Counted from the first letter of the stretch, positions 7,923 to 15,363 are shown. The stretch is 15,798 nt of DNA from an uncultured Pseudorhodobacter sp. (GCA_945957495.1 CAMFLG010000020.1:1-15798), one strand, 5' to 3'. Numbers and translations are program-made. Notes: generated by a model not told the origin, from the sequence alone.

Positions 7923-7944
7923 CATGTCGCACGCGCGCGACATG
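7923..7944. promoter_or_regulatory. Perfect 8-bp inverted repeat upstream of the RidA gene
   Basis: CATGTCGC-ACGCGC-GCGACATG has perfect 8-bp arms with a 6-nt spacer. It lies 64 nt before the RidA start and just downstream of a -10-like GATAAT (7908-7913), for which no convincing -35 was found. The position would suit an operator or a leader hairpin. Confidence 0.4.
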
Positions 7945-8007
7945 CAACGCTTGCCGCCGCCGCCGCGCCCGGCTAGCCTGCGTTCAAACCGTGAAGGAAG
8001 GAATCCC

Positions 8008-8469
8008 ATGTCCGCCATCGAAGCCCGCCTTGCCGAACTCGGCGTCACCCTGCCCGACGCCCCTGCCCCGGCTGCGAACTATGTGCCCTTCGTCGTGACC
8101 GGCAATCTGGTCCACATCTCGGGCCAGATCAGCCAGAACGCGGGCGGTCAGATCAAGGGCCGCCTTGGCGCCGATATGGATGTGGCGGCGGGGGCCGAGG
8201 CTGCGAAATCCTGCGCGATTTCCCTGCTGGCGCAGTTGAAGAAAGCCTGCGGCGGCGATCTTTCCCGCGTGGTGCGGGCGGTGAAACTGGTCGGCTTCGT
8301 GAACTCCACCGCCGATTTCACCGACCAACCCAAGGTGATCAACGGCGCCTCCGATTTCATGGTCGCAGCCCTGGGCGACGCGGGCCGTCACGCCCGCTCT
8401 GCCGTCTCTGCCGCCTCGCTGCCCTTCGGCGTGGCCGTCGAGATCGAAGGCATTTTCGAGATCAAGTGA
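8008..8469 (+). CDS. RidA/YjgF/UK114-family protein
   Basis: A 153-residue member of the YjgF/UK114 superfamily, longer than canonical RidA (about 128) and matching the bacterial subgroup with an N-terminal helix (MSAIEARLAELG). Canonical RidA hydrolyses reactive enamine/imine intermediates made by PLP enzymes. Conserved features are the VHISGQ strand, Arg130 in the GRHARSAV segment (equivalent to the substrate-binding Arg), and the VEIEGIFE terminus with Glu145 and Glu147. Whether this subgroup is a true imine deaminase is not shown by the sequence, so no symbol is given. The ATG at 8008 has GGAAGGA just upstream. The stop overlaps the next start by one base (TGATG). It heads a five-gene run. 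Confidence 0.88.
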   Translation: MSAIEARLAELGVTLPDAPAPAANYVPFVVTGNLVHISGQISQNAGGQIKGRLGADMDVAAGAEAAKSCAISLLAQLKKACGGDLSRVVRAVKLVGFVNSTADFTDQPKVINGASDFMVAALGDAGRHARSAVSAASLPFGVAVEIEGIFEIK

Positions 8470-9236
8470 TGCGCCCCGCCCTGCCTGCCGCGTTTCTGAC
8501 CACGCCCCTTTCTCACCGCGGCTATCACAACCGGGCCGAGGGCCGGATTGAAAATTCGCTGGGCGCCTTCCGCGCGGCGATCGCGGCGGGCTACGGTATC
8601 GAGATGGACGTGCAACTGTCTGCCGACGGCGTGGCGATGGTGTTCCACGACGAAGCGATGCAGCGCCTGACGGCGGCAGAGGGGTTCGTCTGGGACTATA
8701 CCGCCGCCGAACTGGGCCAGATCCCCCTGCGCGACAGTGCCGAGACCATCCCGACGCTGCAACAGGCGCTGGCCCTGATCGACGGTCAGGTTCCACTGCT
8801 GATCGAAATCAAGGACCGCACCGAAACCATGCAGCCCACCGATGGCCGGTTAGAGGCTGCAACGGCGGCGGTTCTGGCGGGCTACAGCGGCCCCGTCGCA
8901 GTGATGAGCTTCAATCCCCATTCCGTCGCGCATATGGCGCGGCTGGCGCCGCAGGTTCCACGCGGGCTGACCACGTCTGCCTTCGACCCCGCCGGGTGGG
9001 CACCGCTGCCGCCCGAAACCTGCGATGCCCTGCGCCCGATCCCGGATTACGACCGCACCGGGTCCAGCTTTATCAGCCACGAAGCCGCCGATCTGACCCG
9101 CCCCCGCGTGGCAGACCTCAAGGCCGCCGGGGCCGCCGTCCTGTGCTGGACGATCCGCAGCCCGGAGGCCGAGGCCGCCGCCCGCAAGGTCGCGCAGAAC
9201 ATCACGTTTGAAGGATATCCGGCTGTCTTGGCTTGA
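8469..9236 (+). CDS. Glycerophosphodiester phosphodiesterase
   Basis: A 255-residue GDPD-family TIM-barrel enzyme that splits glycerophosphodiesters, derived from phospholipid head groups, into glycerol-3-phosphate and an alcohol. Catalytic and metal-binding residues are visible: His16 in SHRG, Glu45 and Asp47 in GIEMDVQLS, His60 in VFHD, and Glu113/Lys115 in LIEIKD. The C-terminal VLCWTIRSPEAEA strand is also typical. There is no signal peptide, so a cytoplasmic, UgpQ-like role is likely. ATG 8469 was chosen (TGATG junction with the RidA gene); a GTG one codon upstream is possible. Coupling to the RidA gene suggests co-expression, but no shared pathway is evident. Confidence 0.92.
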   Translation: MRPALPAAFLTTPLSHRGYHNRAEGRIENSLGAFRAAIAAGYGIEMDVQLSADGVAMVFHDEAMQRLTAAEGFVWDYTAAELGQIPLRDSAETIPTLQQALALIDGQVPLLIEIKDRTETMQPTDGRLEAATAAVLAGYSGPVAVMSFNPHSVAHMARLAPQVPRGLTTSAFDPAGWAPLPPETCDALRPIPDYDRTGSSFISHEAADLTRPRVADLKAAGAAVLCWTIRSPEAEAAARKVAQNITFEGYPAVLA

Positions 9237-9293
9237 CCGCGCCGGGATATGCCGCATCCATGGGGGCCGATCCCCAGATAGGCCACCCCCCGC

Positions 9294-10445
9294 ATGACCG
9301 TCGAAGCCCGCCTTCTGAACAACATGGCCGAAATCCCTGCGGCCCAGTGGGATGCGCTGGCCTGCCCGGAAGGGCCGCGCGCCTTTGACCCCTTCACCAC
9401 CCACCGCTTTCTGCTGGCGTTGGAGGCGTCCGGCTCCACCGGCAAGGGCACCGGGTGGCTGGCCCGGCCCTTGACCCTTCAGGATGGCGGCCCGGTTGCG
9501 GCACTGCCGCTGTACGTCAAATCCCACAGTCAGGGCGAATATATCTTCGATCACGGCTGGGCGCAGGGGTATGAACGTGCGGGCGGCAGCTACTATCCGA
9601 AACTGCAGGTCGCCGTGCCGTTCACCCCCGCAACCGGGCGACGGTTTCTGTGCGCGCCAGAGCTGCGCCCGGCCCTGCTGGACGCGGCCATCGGCCTGAC
9701 CGATCAGAACCAGATTTCCTCTTTGCACATCACCTTTTGCACGGGGGAAGAGGCAGAGGCCTTGGCGGGCCACCACGGGTTGCTGCACCGCATCACCCAG
9801 CAATTTCATTGGGAAAACCGCGGCTATGGCAGCTTCACCGATTTCCTGAACGACCTGTCCAGCCGCAAGCGCAAGATGATCCGCAAGGAACGCGAAACCG
9901 CGCAAAGCGCAGGGCTGACCATCCGCGCGCTGACCGGGGATCAGATTGAACCGGCGCATTGGGATGCGTTCTGGCGGTTTTATCAGGATACCGGCAGCCG
10001 CAAATGGGGCACGCCGTATCTGACGCGGGCGTTTTTCAGCGAAATTCACCGGACCATGCGCGACGATGTTCTGCTGGTGCTGGCCTTTGACGGCGCGCGT
10101 GCGGTGGCGGGGGCGTTGAACTTCATCGGGCGCGATACGCTTTTTGGCCGCTATTGGGGCTGCGTTGAAGATCACCCCTGCCTGCATTTCGAACTGTGCT
10201 ATTATCAAGCGATTGACTGGGCCATCGCCCACGGCCTGTCGCGGGTCGAGGCGGGGGCGCAGGGCGAACACAAACTGGCGCGCGGCTATCTGCCAACCCC
10301 GGTGCATTCGTTGCACTACATCGCCGATCCGGCGTTTCGCGAGGCCGTATCGCGCTATCTGGATCAGGAACGCCGCGCGGTGGATGAAGAGATTGAAGTG
10401 TTGACCGCCTATGGCCCGTTCCGCCGCGTATCGTCAGAGGATTGA
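9294..10445 (+). CDS. COG3146 FemAB/GNAT-like protein of unknown substrate
   Basis: A 383-residue cytosolic protein of the COG3146 (DUF482, FemAB-like) family, often annotated as a peptidoglycan-biosynthesis or GNAT N-acyltransferase. Recognisable blocks are WDALACPEGPRAFDPFTTHRFLLALE, YIFDHGWAQGYERAGGSYYPKLQ, SSRKRKMIRKERE, and the C-terminal GNAT-like core LFGRYWGCVEDHPCLHFELCYYQAIDWAI with EAGAQGEHKLARGY. No signal peptide or membrane segment is seen. The real substrate is unknown; the FemAB resemblance suggests aminoacyl or acyl transfer. The ATG at 9294 has no good Shine-Dalgarno sequence, and 57 nt separate it from the GDPD gene. Met11 (9324) is an alternative start. Confidence 0.85.
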   Translation: MTVEARLLNNMAEIPAAQWDALACPEGPRAFDPFTTHRFLLALEASGSTGKGTGWLARPLTLQDGGPVAALPLYVKSHSQGEYIFDHGWAQGYERAGGSYYPKLQVAVPFTPATGRRFLCAPELRPALLDAAIGLTDQNQISSLHITFCTGEEAEALAGHHGLLHRITQQFHWENRGYGSFTDFLNDLSSRKRKMIRKERETAQSAGLTIRALTGDQIEPAHWDAFWRFYQDTGSRKWGTPYLTRAFFSEIHRTMRDDVLLVLAFDGARAVAGALNFIGRDTLFGRYWGCVEDHPCLHFELCYYQAIDWAIAHGLSRVEAGAQGEHKLARGYLPTPVHSLHYIADPAFREAVSRYLDQERRAVDEEIEVLTAYGPFRRVSSED

Positions 10446-10448
10446 ACC

Positions 10449-11054
10449 ATGTCTTTGATTTTTTATACCAATCCGCAAAGCCGGGGCCGCATCACCCATT
10501 GGATGCTGGAAGAGGTGGGCGAACCCTATGAAACCCGCGTGGTTGATTATGGCACCACCATGAAGGCGCCGGACTATCTGGCGATCAACCCGATGGGCAA
10601 GGTGCCCGCACTGATCCACAACGGCGCGGTGATAACCGAAGCGGCGGCGATCATCACTTATCTGGCCGATGCCTTTCCTGCGGCGGGTCTGATGCCCGCC
10701 AACCGCGCGGCCTTTTTCCGTTGGATGTTCTTTGGCGCGGGCCCGGTTGAGGCGGCTGTGACCAACAAGGCGCTGGGGGTCGATGTGCCACCGGAACGCC
10801 GGGGCATGGTGGGCTATGGCAGCATGGAGGCTGTGACCAACACGCTGGCCGCGCAGTTGGAAAAGACGCCATACCTGTGCGGTGACAGCTTTTCCGCCGC
10901 CGATGTTTATGTGGGCTCACAGATAGGATTTGGCATGCGGTTCAAGACCATCGAAGAGCGCCCGGTTTTCACCGAGTACTGGGGCCGGATTTCCGCGCGA
11001 CCGGCCTTGGCGCGTTCGACCGCCAAGAATGACGCGCTTTTGCCGAAAGGATAA
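10449..11054 (+). CDS. Glutathione S-transferase family protein
   Basis: A 201-residue soluble protein with the two-domain glutathione transferase fold. The N-terminal thioredoxin-like domain reads LIFYTNPQSRGRITHWMLEEVGEPYE, then NPMGKVPALIHNGAVITEAAAIITYLAD, which holds the cis-Pro (KVPAL) and the Glu-Ala-Ala glutathione-binding turn; Ser12 in NPQSRGR is the likely catalytic-site residue. The C-terminal helical domain has the N-cap motif FSAADVYVG. The family conjugates or reduces electrophiles with glutathione; the substrate cannot be inferred. It starts 3 nt after the COG3146 gene and ends 3 nt before the pterin dehydratase gene, so it sits inside the operon. Confidence 0.9.
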   Translation: MSLIFYTNPQSRGRITHWMLEEVGEPYETRVVDYGTTMKAPDYLAINPMGKVPALIHNGAVITEAAAIITYLADAFPAAGLMPANRAAFFRWMFFGAGPVEAAVTNKALGVDVPPERRGMVGYGSMEAVTNTLAAQLEKTPYLCGDSFSAADVYVGSQIGFGMRFKTIEERPVFTEYWGRISARPALARSTAKNDALLPKG

Positions 11055-11057
11055 ATC

Positions 11058-11426
11058 ATGGCCGATCTGCTATCGCTTGACGCCCGCACCGCCGAACTGC
11101 CCGCGCTGGGCGAAACCGGCTGGGGCGCCGCGCCAGACCGCGACGCCATCCGCAAAATCTGGAAATTCCGCAACTTTTCAGAGGCCTGGGGTTTCATGGC
11201 CCGCGCCGCACTTGTGGCGGAAAAGCTGAACCATCACCCGGAATGGACCAACCGTTTCAACGTGGTCGATGTAACACTGATCACGCATGATTGCGGCGGG
11301 CTTTCGGCCCTGGATACCGAAATGGCCCGCCGTTTCGACAAATTGGCCGGAGAGGCCGAGGTGCAGCGCGACCACTCCGAACCGGTGTCATGCCTGTGTC
11401 AGATCAAGGCGAAGGGAATCGCCTGA
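11058..11426 (+). CDS. phhB: Pterin-4a-carbinolamine dehydratase
   Basis: A 122-residue PCD/DCoH-family protein. It dehydrates 4a-hydroxytetrahydrobiopterin so that the cofactor of aromatic amino-acid hydroxylases can be recycled; in bacteria lacking phenylalanine hydroxylase its role is less clear, and some members act in folate or molybdopterin metabolism. The signature KLNHHPEW...N...DVTLITHDCGGLSALD contains active-site His59, His60 and His77-Asp78. The dehydratase domain ends near residue 98, leaving a tail of about 24 residues with two Cys (SCLCQIK) that most family members lack. The gene ends four bases before the convergent peroxiredoxin gene and is the last of its operon. The identification is firm; the tail is unusual. 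Confidence 0.9.
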   Translation: MADLLSLDARTAELPALGETGWGAAPDRDAIRKIWKFRNFSEAWGFMARAALVAEKLNHHPEWTNRFNVVDVTLITHDCGGLSALDTEMARRFDKLAGEAEVQRDHSEPVSCLCQIKAKGIA

Positions 11427-11430
11427 CGGT

Positions 11431-11919
11431 TCAAATCGCGTCCAGCATCGCCTCGCCGCCCGAAATCTCGCACTGGCCGGATTCGTCGCCGTGGTGGAAC
11501 ACCTTGACCACACCGTCCACCGCATAAAGCGCATAGCGTTTAGAGCGGTCAAGCAGGCCGATGTGCGGCACGTTCAGCGTCATATCAATGGCTTTGGTAA
11601 AGCTTGAATCGCTGTCGCCCAGCATGGTGATCCCGGCGGCGGTGGCCCCGGTGGACTGGCCCCATGCGCCCATCACGAAGGGGTCGTTGACGGAAATGCA
11701 GATGATCTCGTCCACGCCCTTGGCATCAAACTTCGCCTTGGTGCGGATAAAGCTGGGCACATGCGCGGTGGTGCAGGTGCCGGTATAGGCGCCGGGAAGG
11801 CCAAAAATCACGACCTTGCGGCCCTTCAACTTGGTCGCAATATCCACCGCCTCGGGCCCATTCGCGCCCATCTGCATCAACTTGCCACCCGGCAGGGTCG
11901 AACCCACAGAAATCGTCAT
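11431..11919 (-). CDS. PRX5-type peroxiredoxin
   Basis: A 162-residue thiol peroxidase of the Prx5/AhpE-like group, reducing H2O2 and organic peroxides in the cytoplasm. The peroxidatic Cys49 lies in GLPGAYTGTCTTAHVP, which satisfies PxxxTxxC (Pro42, Thr46, Cys49), although the usual Pro before Thr-Cys is Gly here. The block ICISVNDPFVMGAWGQ is the conserved family helix. A second Cys lies near the C terminus (GDESGQCEISGGEAML), replacing the usual GKFEVSSAE pattern, and could be the resolving or glutathionylated residue. The start ATG at 11919 has AGAGGA upstream. The gene diverges from a flavoprotein reductase and converges tail to tail with phhB across a 4-nt gap, with no visible terminator between them. 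Confidence 0.92.
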   Translation of the reverse strand: MTISVGSTLPGGKLMQMGANGPEAVDIATKLKGRKVVIFGLPGAYTGTCTTAHVPSFIRTKAKFDAKGVDEIICISVNDPFVMGAWGQSTGATAAGITMLGDSDSSFTKAIDMTLNVPHIGLLDRSKRYALYAVDGVVKVFHHGDESGQCEISGGEAMLDAI

Positions 11920-11965
11920 ATTGAAATCCTCTCGCGTTGCGTTTTCCCAAGGGGCAGATATAGGG

Positions 11966-11987
11966 TCTGGCCGGACATTCGACCAGA
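11966..11987. promoter_or_regulatory. Imperfect palindrome in the peroxiredoxin/reductase divergent spacer
   Basis: TCTGGCCGG-ACAT-TCGACCAGA: seven of nine arm positions pair, around a 4-nt centre. It occupies the middle of the 78-nt gap between two divergent redox genes, and so could bind a dimeric regulator controlling both. No known regulator consensus is matched. Confidence 0.3.
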
Positions 11988-11997
11988 GGGGGCAGAC

Positions 11998-13206
11998 ATG
12001 ACGCATATCGTGGTAATCGGGGCAGGACAGGCCGGGGCGGCCCTGGTGGCGAAACTGCGCGCGAATGGACATGCGGGCGAGATCACCCTGATCGGCGAAG
12101 AAACCGCCCCGCCCTATCAGCGCCCGCCCTTGTCAAAAGCCTATCTGATGGGCGAGATGGCCGAAGAACGCCTGTGGCTGCGCAATCCGGAATTCTATGC
12201 AGAACAACGGATTACCCTGCGGTTAGGCCAACCCGTTACGGCGATTGACCCCAAGGCGCGCAAGGTCTCGGTTGGGGGCGACTCCATTGGCTATGATGAA
12301 CTTGCGCTGACCACCGGATCCCACCCGCGCCGCCTGCCCGCCGCGATTGGCGGGGATATGGCGGGGGTTTACGCCGTGCGCACCTTGGCCGACGTGGATG
12401 CGATGAAGGCCGAATTCGTCGCCGGACGGCGGTTGGTGATCGTGGGCGGCGGCTATATCGGGCTGGAGGCAGCGGCGGTCGCCGCGAAACTCGGTCTTGA
12501 TGTGACGGTGCTGGAAATGGCGCCGCGGATTCTGCAGCGGGTGGCGGCGCCGGAAACCTCGGGCTATTTCCGCGCCTTGCACGCCGCGCATGGGGTGAAA
12601 ATCCTTGAATCGACGGGGTTGGAGCGGTTGTTGGGCGACGGGCGGGTCACGGGTGTGCGCCTGGCCGACGGCACCGAACTGCCCGCCGATTTCGTGATTG
12701 CGGGCGTCGGCATCCTTCCCGGCACCGCACTGGCAGAGGCGGCAGGGCTGGCGATTGAAAACGGCATCAAGACGGACGAATTCGGCCGCACCTCTGACCC
12801 GCATATCTGGTCGGCGGGCGATTGCGCGTCCTTCCCGTGGCAAGGCGGTCGGCTGCGCCTGGAATCGGTGGGCAACGCGATTGATCAGGCCGAGGCTGTG
12901 GCGGAAAACATCCTTGGCGCGGGCAAGCCCTATCAGGCGAAACCGTGGTTCTGGTCGGATCAATACGATTGCAAACTGCAGATTGCCGGGCTGAACACCG
13001 GCTATGACAGCGTTGTCGCGCGCGGGCCGGAAGGCGATGCGGTGTCGTTCTGGTACTTCAAGGGCGATACTCTGCTGGCGGTGGACGCAATGAACGATCC
13101 GCGCGCCTATATGGTGGGTAAGCGGCTGATTGAAAACGGACAATCCCCGTCCAAGGCCGCTTTGGCAGACCCCGCCACGGTGATGAAAGACCTGCTGAAG
13201 GCATGA
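11998..13206 (+). CDS. FAD/NAD(P)H ferredoxin-reductase-like flavoprotein
   Basis: A 402-residue pyridine-nucleotide-disulphide oxidoreductase of the ferredoxin/rubredoxin reductase group (BphA4, putidaredoxin reductase, ThcD-like). It should move electrons from NAD(P)H through FAD to a small iron-sulphur or rubredoxin partner. The N-terminal FAD motif is IVVIGAGQAGAA (4-15). The NAD(P) motif is IVGGGYIGLEAA (148-159), and the second FAD motif WSAGDC has Asp275. The C-terminal reductase_C domain includes FWSDQYDCKLQIAGL. No redox-active CxxC is seen, consistent with this group. The ATG at 11998 follows GAGGGGG. It shares a 4-nt overlap (ATGA) with rsmD. No ferredoxin or P450 lies nearby, so the partner is unknown. 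Confidence 0.9.
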   Translation: MTHIVVIGAGQAGAALVAKLRANGHAGEITLIGEETAPPYQRPPLSKAYLMGEMAEERLWLRNPEFYAEQRITLRLGQPVTAIDPKARKVSVGGDSIGYDELALTTGSHPRRLPAAIGGDMAGVYAVRTLADVDAMKAEFVAGRRLVIVGGGYIGLEAAAVAAKLGLDVTVLEMAPRILQRVAAPETSGYFRALHAAHGVKILESTGLERLLGDGRVTGVRLADGTELPADFVIAGVGILPGTALAEAAGLAIENGIKTDEFGRTSDPHIWSAGDCASFPWQGGRLRLESVGNAIDQAEAVAENILGAGKPYQAKPWFWSDQYDCKLQIAGLNTGYDSVVARGPEGDAVSFWYFKGDTLLAVDAMNDPRAYMVGKRLIENGQSPSKAALADPATVMKDLLKA

Positions 13207-13760
13207 GGATCATCGGTGGTGCCGAGCGGGGATTGCACCTGACCCCGGTTGGGACGGGCGATCCGAAGGCGCATTTGCGCCCCACCTCTGACCGCGTGCG
13301 CGAGGCGATTTTCAACCTGCTGATCAACGGCGGCTATGGCAATCCGGTGGCGGGCGCGCAGGTTCTGGATGTATTCGCAGGCACCGGCGCCTTGGGGCTG
13401 GAGGCGCTGTCGCGCGGGGCAGCGCGGGCGGTGTTTCTGGAAAACGGCGCGGTGGGACTGGCGCTGTTGAAGAAAAACATCGCCTTGATGCGCGCCGAGG
13501 ATCGCTGTGAGGTGTTGCGGCGCGATGCAACCAAGCCGGGAGTGCCGCCTGCCGCGCGGTTCGATCTGGTGTTTCTGGACCCGCCCTATGGCAAGGGGTT
13601 GGGCGAGGCGGCCTTGACGGCGCTGGCCCCGTGGCTTGCAGTTGAGGCTTTGGTGGTGTGGGAGGAAAGCACGCCACCCGCACCGCCGCCAGGGTTCGAC
13701 GCGCTGGATCAGCGCAAATATGGGGACACGGTGATCACAATTCTCAGGGCTGCCGCATGA
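13203..13760 (+). CDS. rsmD: 16S rRNA (guanine(966)-N2)-methyltransferase RsmD
   Basis: A 185-residue SAM-dependent methyltransferase that modifies G966 of 16S rRNA in the assembled 30S subunit. The N-terminal MRIIGGAERG...LRPTSDRVREAIFNLL is the family signature. SAM-binding motif I is VLDVFAGTGALGLEALSRGA (54-73), and the catalytic DPPY motif is at 126-129 (VFLDPPYGKG). Length is normal for the family. It is translationally coupled on both sides by ATGA overlaps, with the flavoprotein upstream and the HAD hydrolase downstream. Confidence 0.95.
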   Translation: MRIIGGAERGLHLTPVGTGDPKAHLRPTSDRVREAIFNLLINGGYGNPVAGAQVLDVFAGTGALGLEALSRGAARAVFLENGAVGLALLKKNIALMRAEDRCEVLRRDATKPGVPPAARFDLVFLDPPYGKGLGEAALTALAPWLAVEALVVWEESTPPAPPPGFDALDQRKYGDTVITILRAAA

Positions 13761-14404
13761 CGATTTCCGCCGTGATATTTGACTGTGACGGCGTGGTCGT
13801 TGACAGCGAAGAAGCCGCGTTTCGGCTTTTGGGTCAAGACCTTGCCCGATACGGCCTGCCGCGCAGCCCGGCCGAGATGCACGCGATGTTTCTGGGCGGC
13901 ACGGTGCAGGGCATCTTTGTCGAGGCGCGGCGGCTGGGGGCCAGCCTGCCCGACGATTGGGTGCAGGATTTCTACGCGCGGCTATATGACGAACTGGCGC
14001 GGGGCACGGCGCTGATCCCGGGGATTCTGGATGTGCTGGACGCGCTGGATGCGCGCGGGCTGCCCTATGCCATCGGGTCGAACGGGTCGGCGCGCAAGAT
14101 GGAAATTACGCTGGGCCAGCATCCCGGCCTGCGTGACAGGTTCCGGGGGCATATCTATTCGGCGCAGGAATTGGGGCGGCCAAAGCCCGCGCCGGACCTG
14201 TATTTGCACGCAGCCAAGGCGTTGGGCGTTGGCCCGCAAGCCTGCGTTGTGGTCGAGGATAGCCCAAACGGGGCCAATGCGGCACGGGCGGCAGGGATGC
14301 GCTGCATGGGCTATGCGCCACAGGGGTCAGGCGAGGCGCTGCGCGAAACGGACGCAGAAATATTCCACGATATGAAAGCGTTACCGGCGATCCTTGGGCT
14401 TTAG
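13757..14404 (+). CDS. HAD-family phosphatase (beta-phosphoglucomutase-like)
   Basis: A 215-residue HAD subfamily IA hydrolase of the CbbY/Gph/YieH type. The nucleophile Asp9 and general acid Asp11 lie in FDCDGVVVDSE. Motif II Ser108 is in IGSNGS, motif III Lys143 is in GRPKPAPD, and the acidic motif IV is VVEDSPNG (Glu167-Asp168). A helical cap occupies about residues 16-85. Such proteins dephosphorylate phosphosugars, phosphoglycolate or similar metabolites; the exact substrate cannot be read. The start ATG overlaps the rsmD stop by 4 nt. Its TAG stop is the first codon of structured repeat copy 2, so the last residues (AILGL) are set by where that element sits. Confidence 0.9.
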   Translation: MTISAVIFDCDGVVVDSEEAAFRLLGQDLARYGLPRSPAEMHAMFLGGTVQGIFVEARRLGASLPDDWVQDFYARLYDELARGTALIPGILDVLDALDARGLPYAIGSNGSARKMEITLGQHPGLRDRFRGHIYSAQELGRPKPAPDLYLHAAKALGVGPQACVVVEDSPNGANAARAAGMRCMGYAPQGSGEALRETDAEIFHDMKALPAILGL

Positions 14405-14502
14405 AGCGGGATGAGTTTGCGGGGAATCGAAAATCGCTGCCTCTCGCTTTGCTCGAACGCGTTTTTCGATACTCTTTGTTCCGTGAAACTCTTCCCGCTT
14501 TA
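14402..14502 (+). repeat. Structured interspersed repeat, copy 2
   Basis: A 101-nt element. The outer arms are AGCGGGATGAGTTT and AAACTCTTCCCGCT, pairing at 13 of 14 positions. The middle stem is GGAA/TTCC. The inner stem is TCGAAAA-T-CGC with GCG-T-TTTTCGA. The apical segment begins TGCCTCTCGCTTTGC. The left end TAGAGC supplies the HAD gene stop. The right end GCTTTA supplies, on the minus strand, the TAA stop of map, so the element fills the whole convergent gap. There is no T tract. Relative to the core, its TAGAGC and TAAAGC ends are swapped compared with copies 1 and 3. Confidence 0.88.
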
Positions 14503-15309
14503 GCCCTTGGACGAAAAGAACTTTCCGGCGGGCGACAGCGTGAAGATTTCGCAGCCGGTGGCGGTGACGCCGATGGAGTGTTCGTATTGCGCGGACAAGG
14601 ATTTGTCGCGGGTCACGGCGGTCCAGTCGTCGGCCAGCACCTTGGTTTCGGGGCGGCCAAGGTTGACCATCGGTTCGATGGTGAAGAACATGCCCTCTTC
14701 CAGCACCGCGGCCGATCCGGGACGGCCATAGTGCAGCACATTCGGCGGCGCGTGGAACACGCGGCCAAGGCCATGGCCGCAGAAATCGCGCACGACCGAC
14801 ATGCGGTTGGATTCGACAAAGCTTTGAATTGCAAAGCCAATATCGCCAAAGGTGTTGCCCGGTTTGACCGCCGCGATGCCACGCATCAGCGCCTCGTGTG
14901 TGACCTCGATCAGGCGTTCGGCCTTGCGCGGGGCGGTGCCTGCGACATACATGCGCGAGGTGTCGCCGAACCAGCCATCGACGATCACCGTCACGTCGAT
15001 GTTCAGAATATCGCCGTTATTCAACACCTTAGCGCCCGGGATACCGTGGCAGACGACGTGATTGACGCTGATGCAAGAGGCGTGCTGATAGCCCTTGTAG
15101 CCGATGGTGGCCGAAACCACGCCGCGGCGAACGATCTCTTCGCGGATGAAGTCGTCAATCGCGGCGGTCGTAGCGCCAGGTACGACAAATTCCCCAACCA
15201 TATCAAGGATTTCTGCGGCGACCCGGCCTGCTGCGCGCATGCCTGCGAAATCCGCATCGTCATAGATGCGGATGCCATCCCTGGTGACGCGGCCACGAAT
15301 ATCTTCCAC
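14500..15309 (-). CDS. map: Methionine aminopeptidase, type I
   Basis: A 269-residue metalloenzyme that removes the initiator Met from nascent proteins. The pita-bread-fold metal ligands are all present: Asp105 (NIDVT), Asp116 (GDTSRMY), His179 (FCGHGLGRVFHAPP), Glu212 (IEPMVN) and Glu243 (QYEHSIGVT), together with His88. The GHGLGRVFHAPPNVLHYGRPG block is the alphaproteobacterial form. The start chosen is GTG 15307-15309, preceded by a strong GGAGGG seven bases upstream, giving the N terminus M(V)EDIRGRVTRDGIRIYDDADF. The frame continues 39 codons further upstream, but that part would cross the GTATGC repeats and lacks family similarity. The TAA stop lies in the right end of structured repeat copy 2. 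Confidence 0.95.
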   Translation of the reverse strand: MEDIRGRVTRDGIRIYDDADFAGMRAAGRVAAEILDMVGEFVVPGATTAAIDDFIREEIVRRGVVSATIGYKGYQHASCISVNHVVCHGIPGAKVLNNGDILNIDVTVIVDGWFGDTSRMYVAGTAPRKAERLIEVTHEALMRGIAAVKPGNTFGDIGFAIQSFVESNRMSVVRDFCGHGLGRVFHAPPNVLHYGRPGSAAVLEEGMFFTIEPMVNLGRPETKVLADDWTAVTRDKSLSAQYEHSIGVTATGCEIFTLSPAGKFFSSKG

Positions 15310-15363
15310 GAGCAGTCCCTCCGGTTTGGCATTAGATAGGGCAAGCGGCGCAACTTTGCCAGT

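Noticed and set aside
8850..10316. A 488-codon open frame on the minus strand opposite the GDPD and COG3146 genes
   Set aside because: Its translation is Arg/Gly/Pro-rich with no recognisable domain. It is antisense to two well-supported genes, as expected from high-GC codon bias.
11431..12072. A longer peroxiredoxin starting at 12072
   Set aside because: The extension overlaps the start of the divergent flavoprotein. The ATG at 11919 has a clear ribosome binding site and gives the normal family N terminus.
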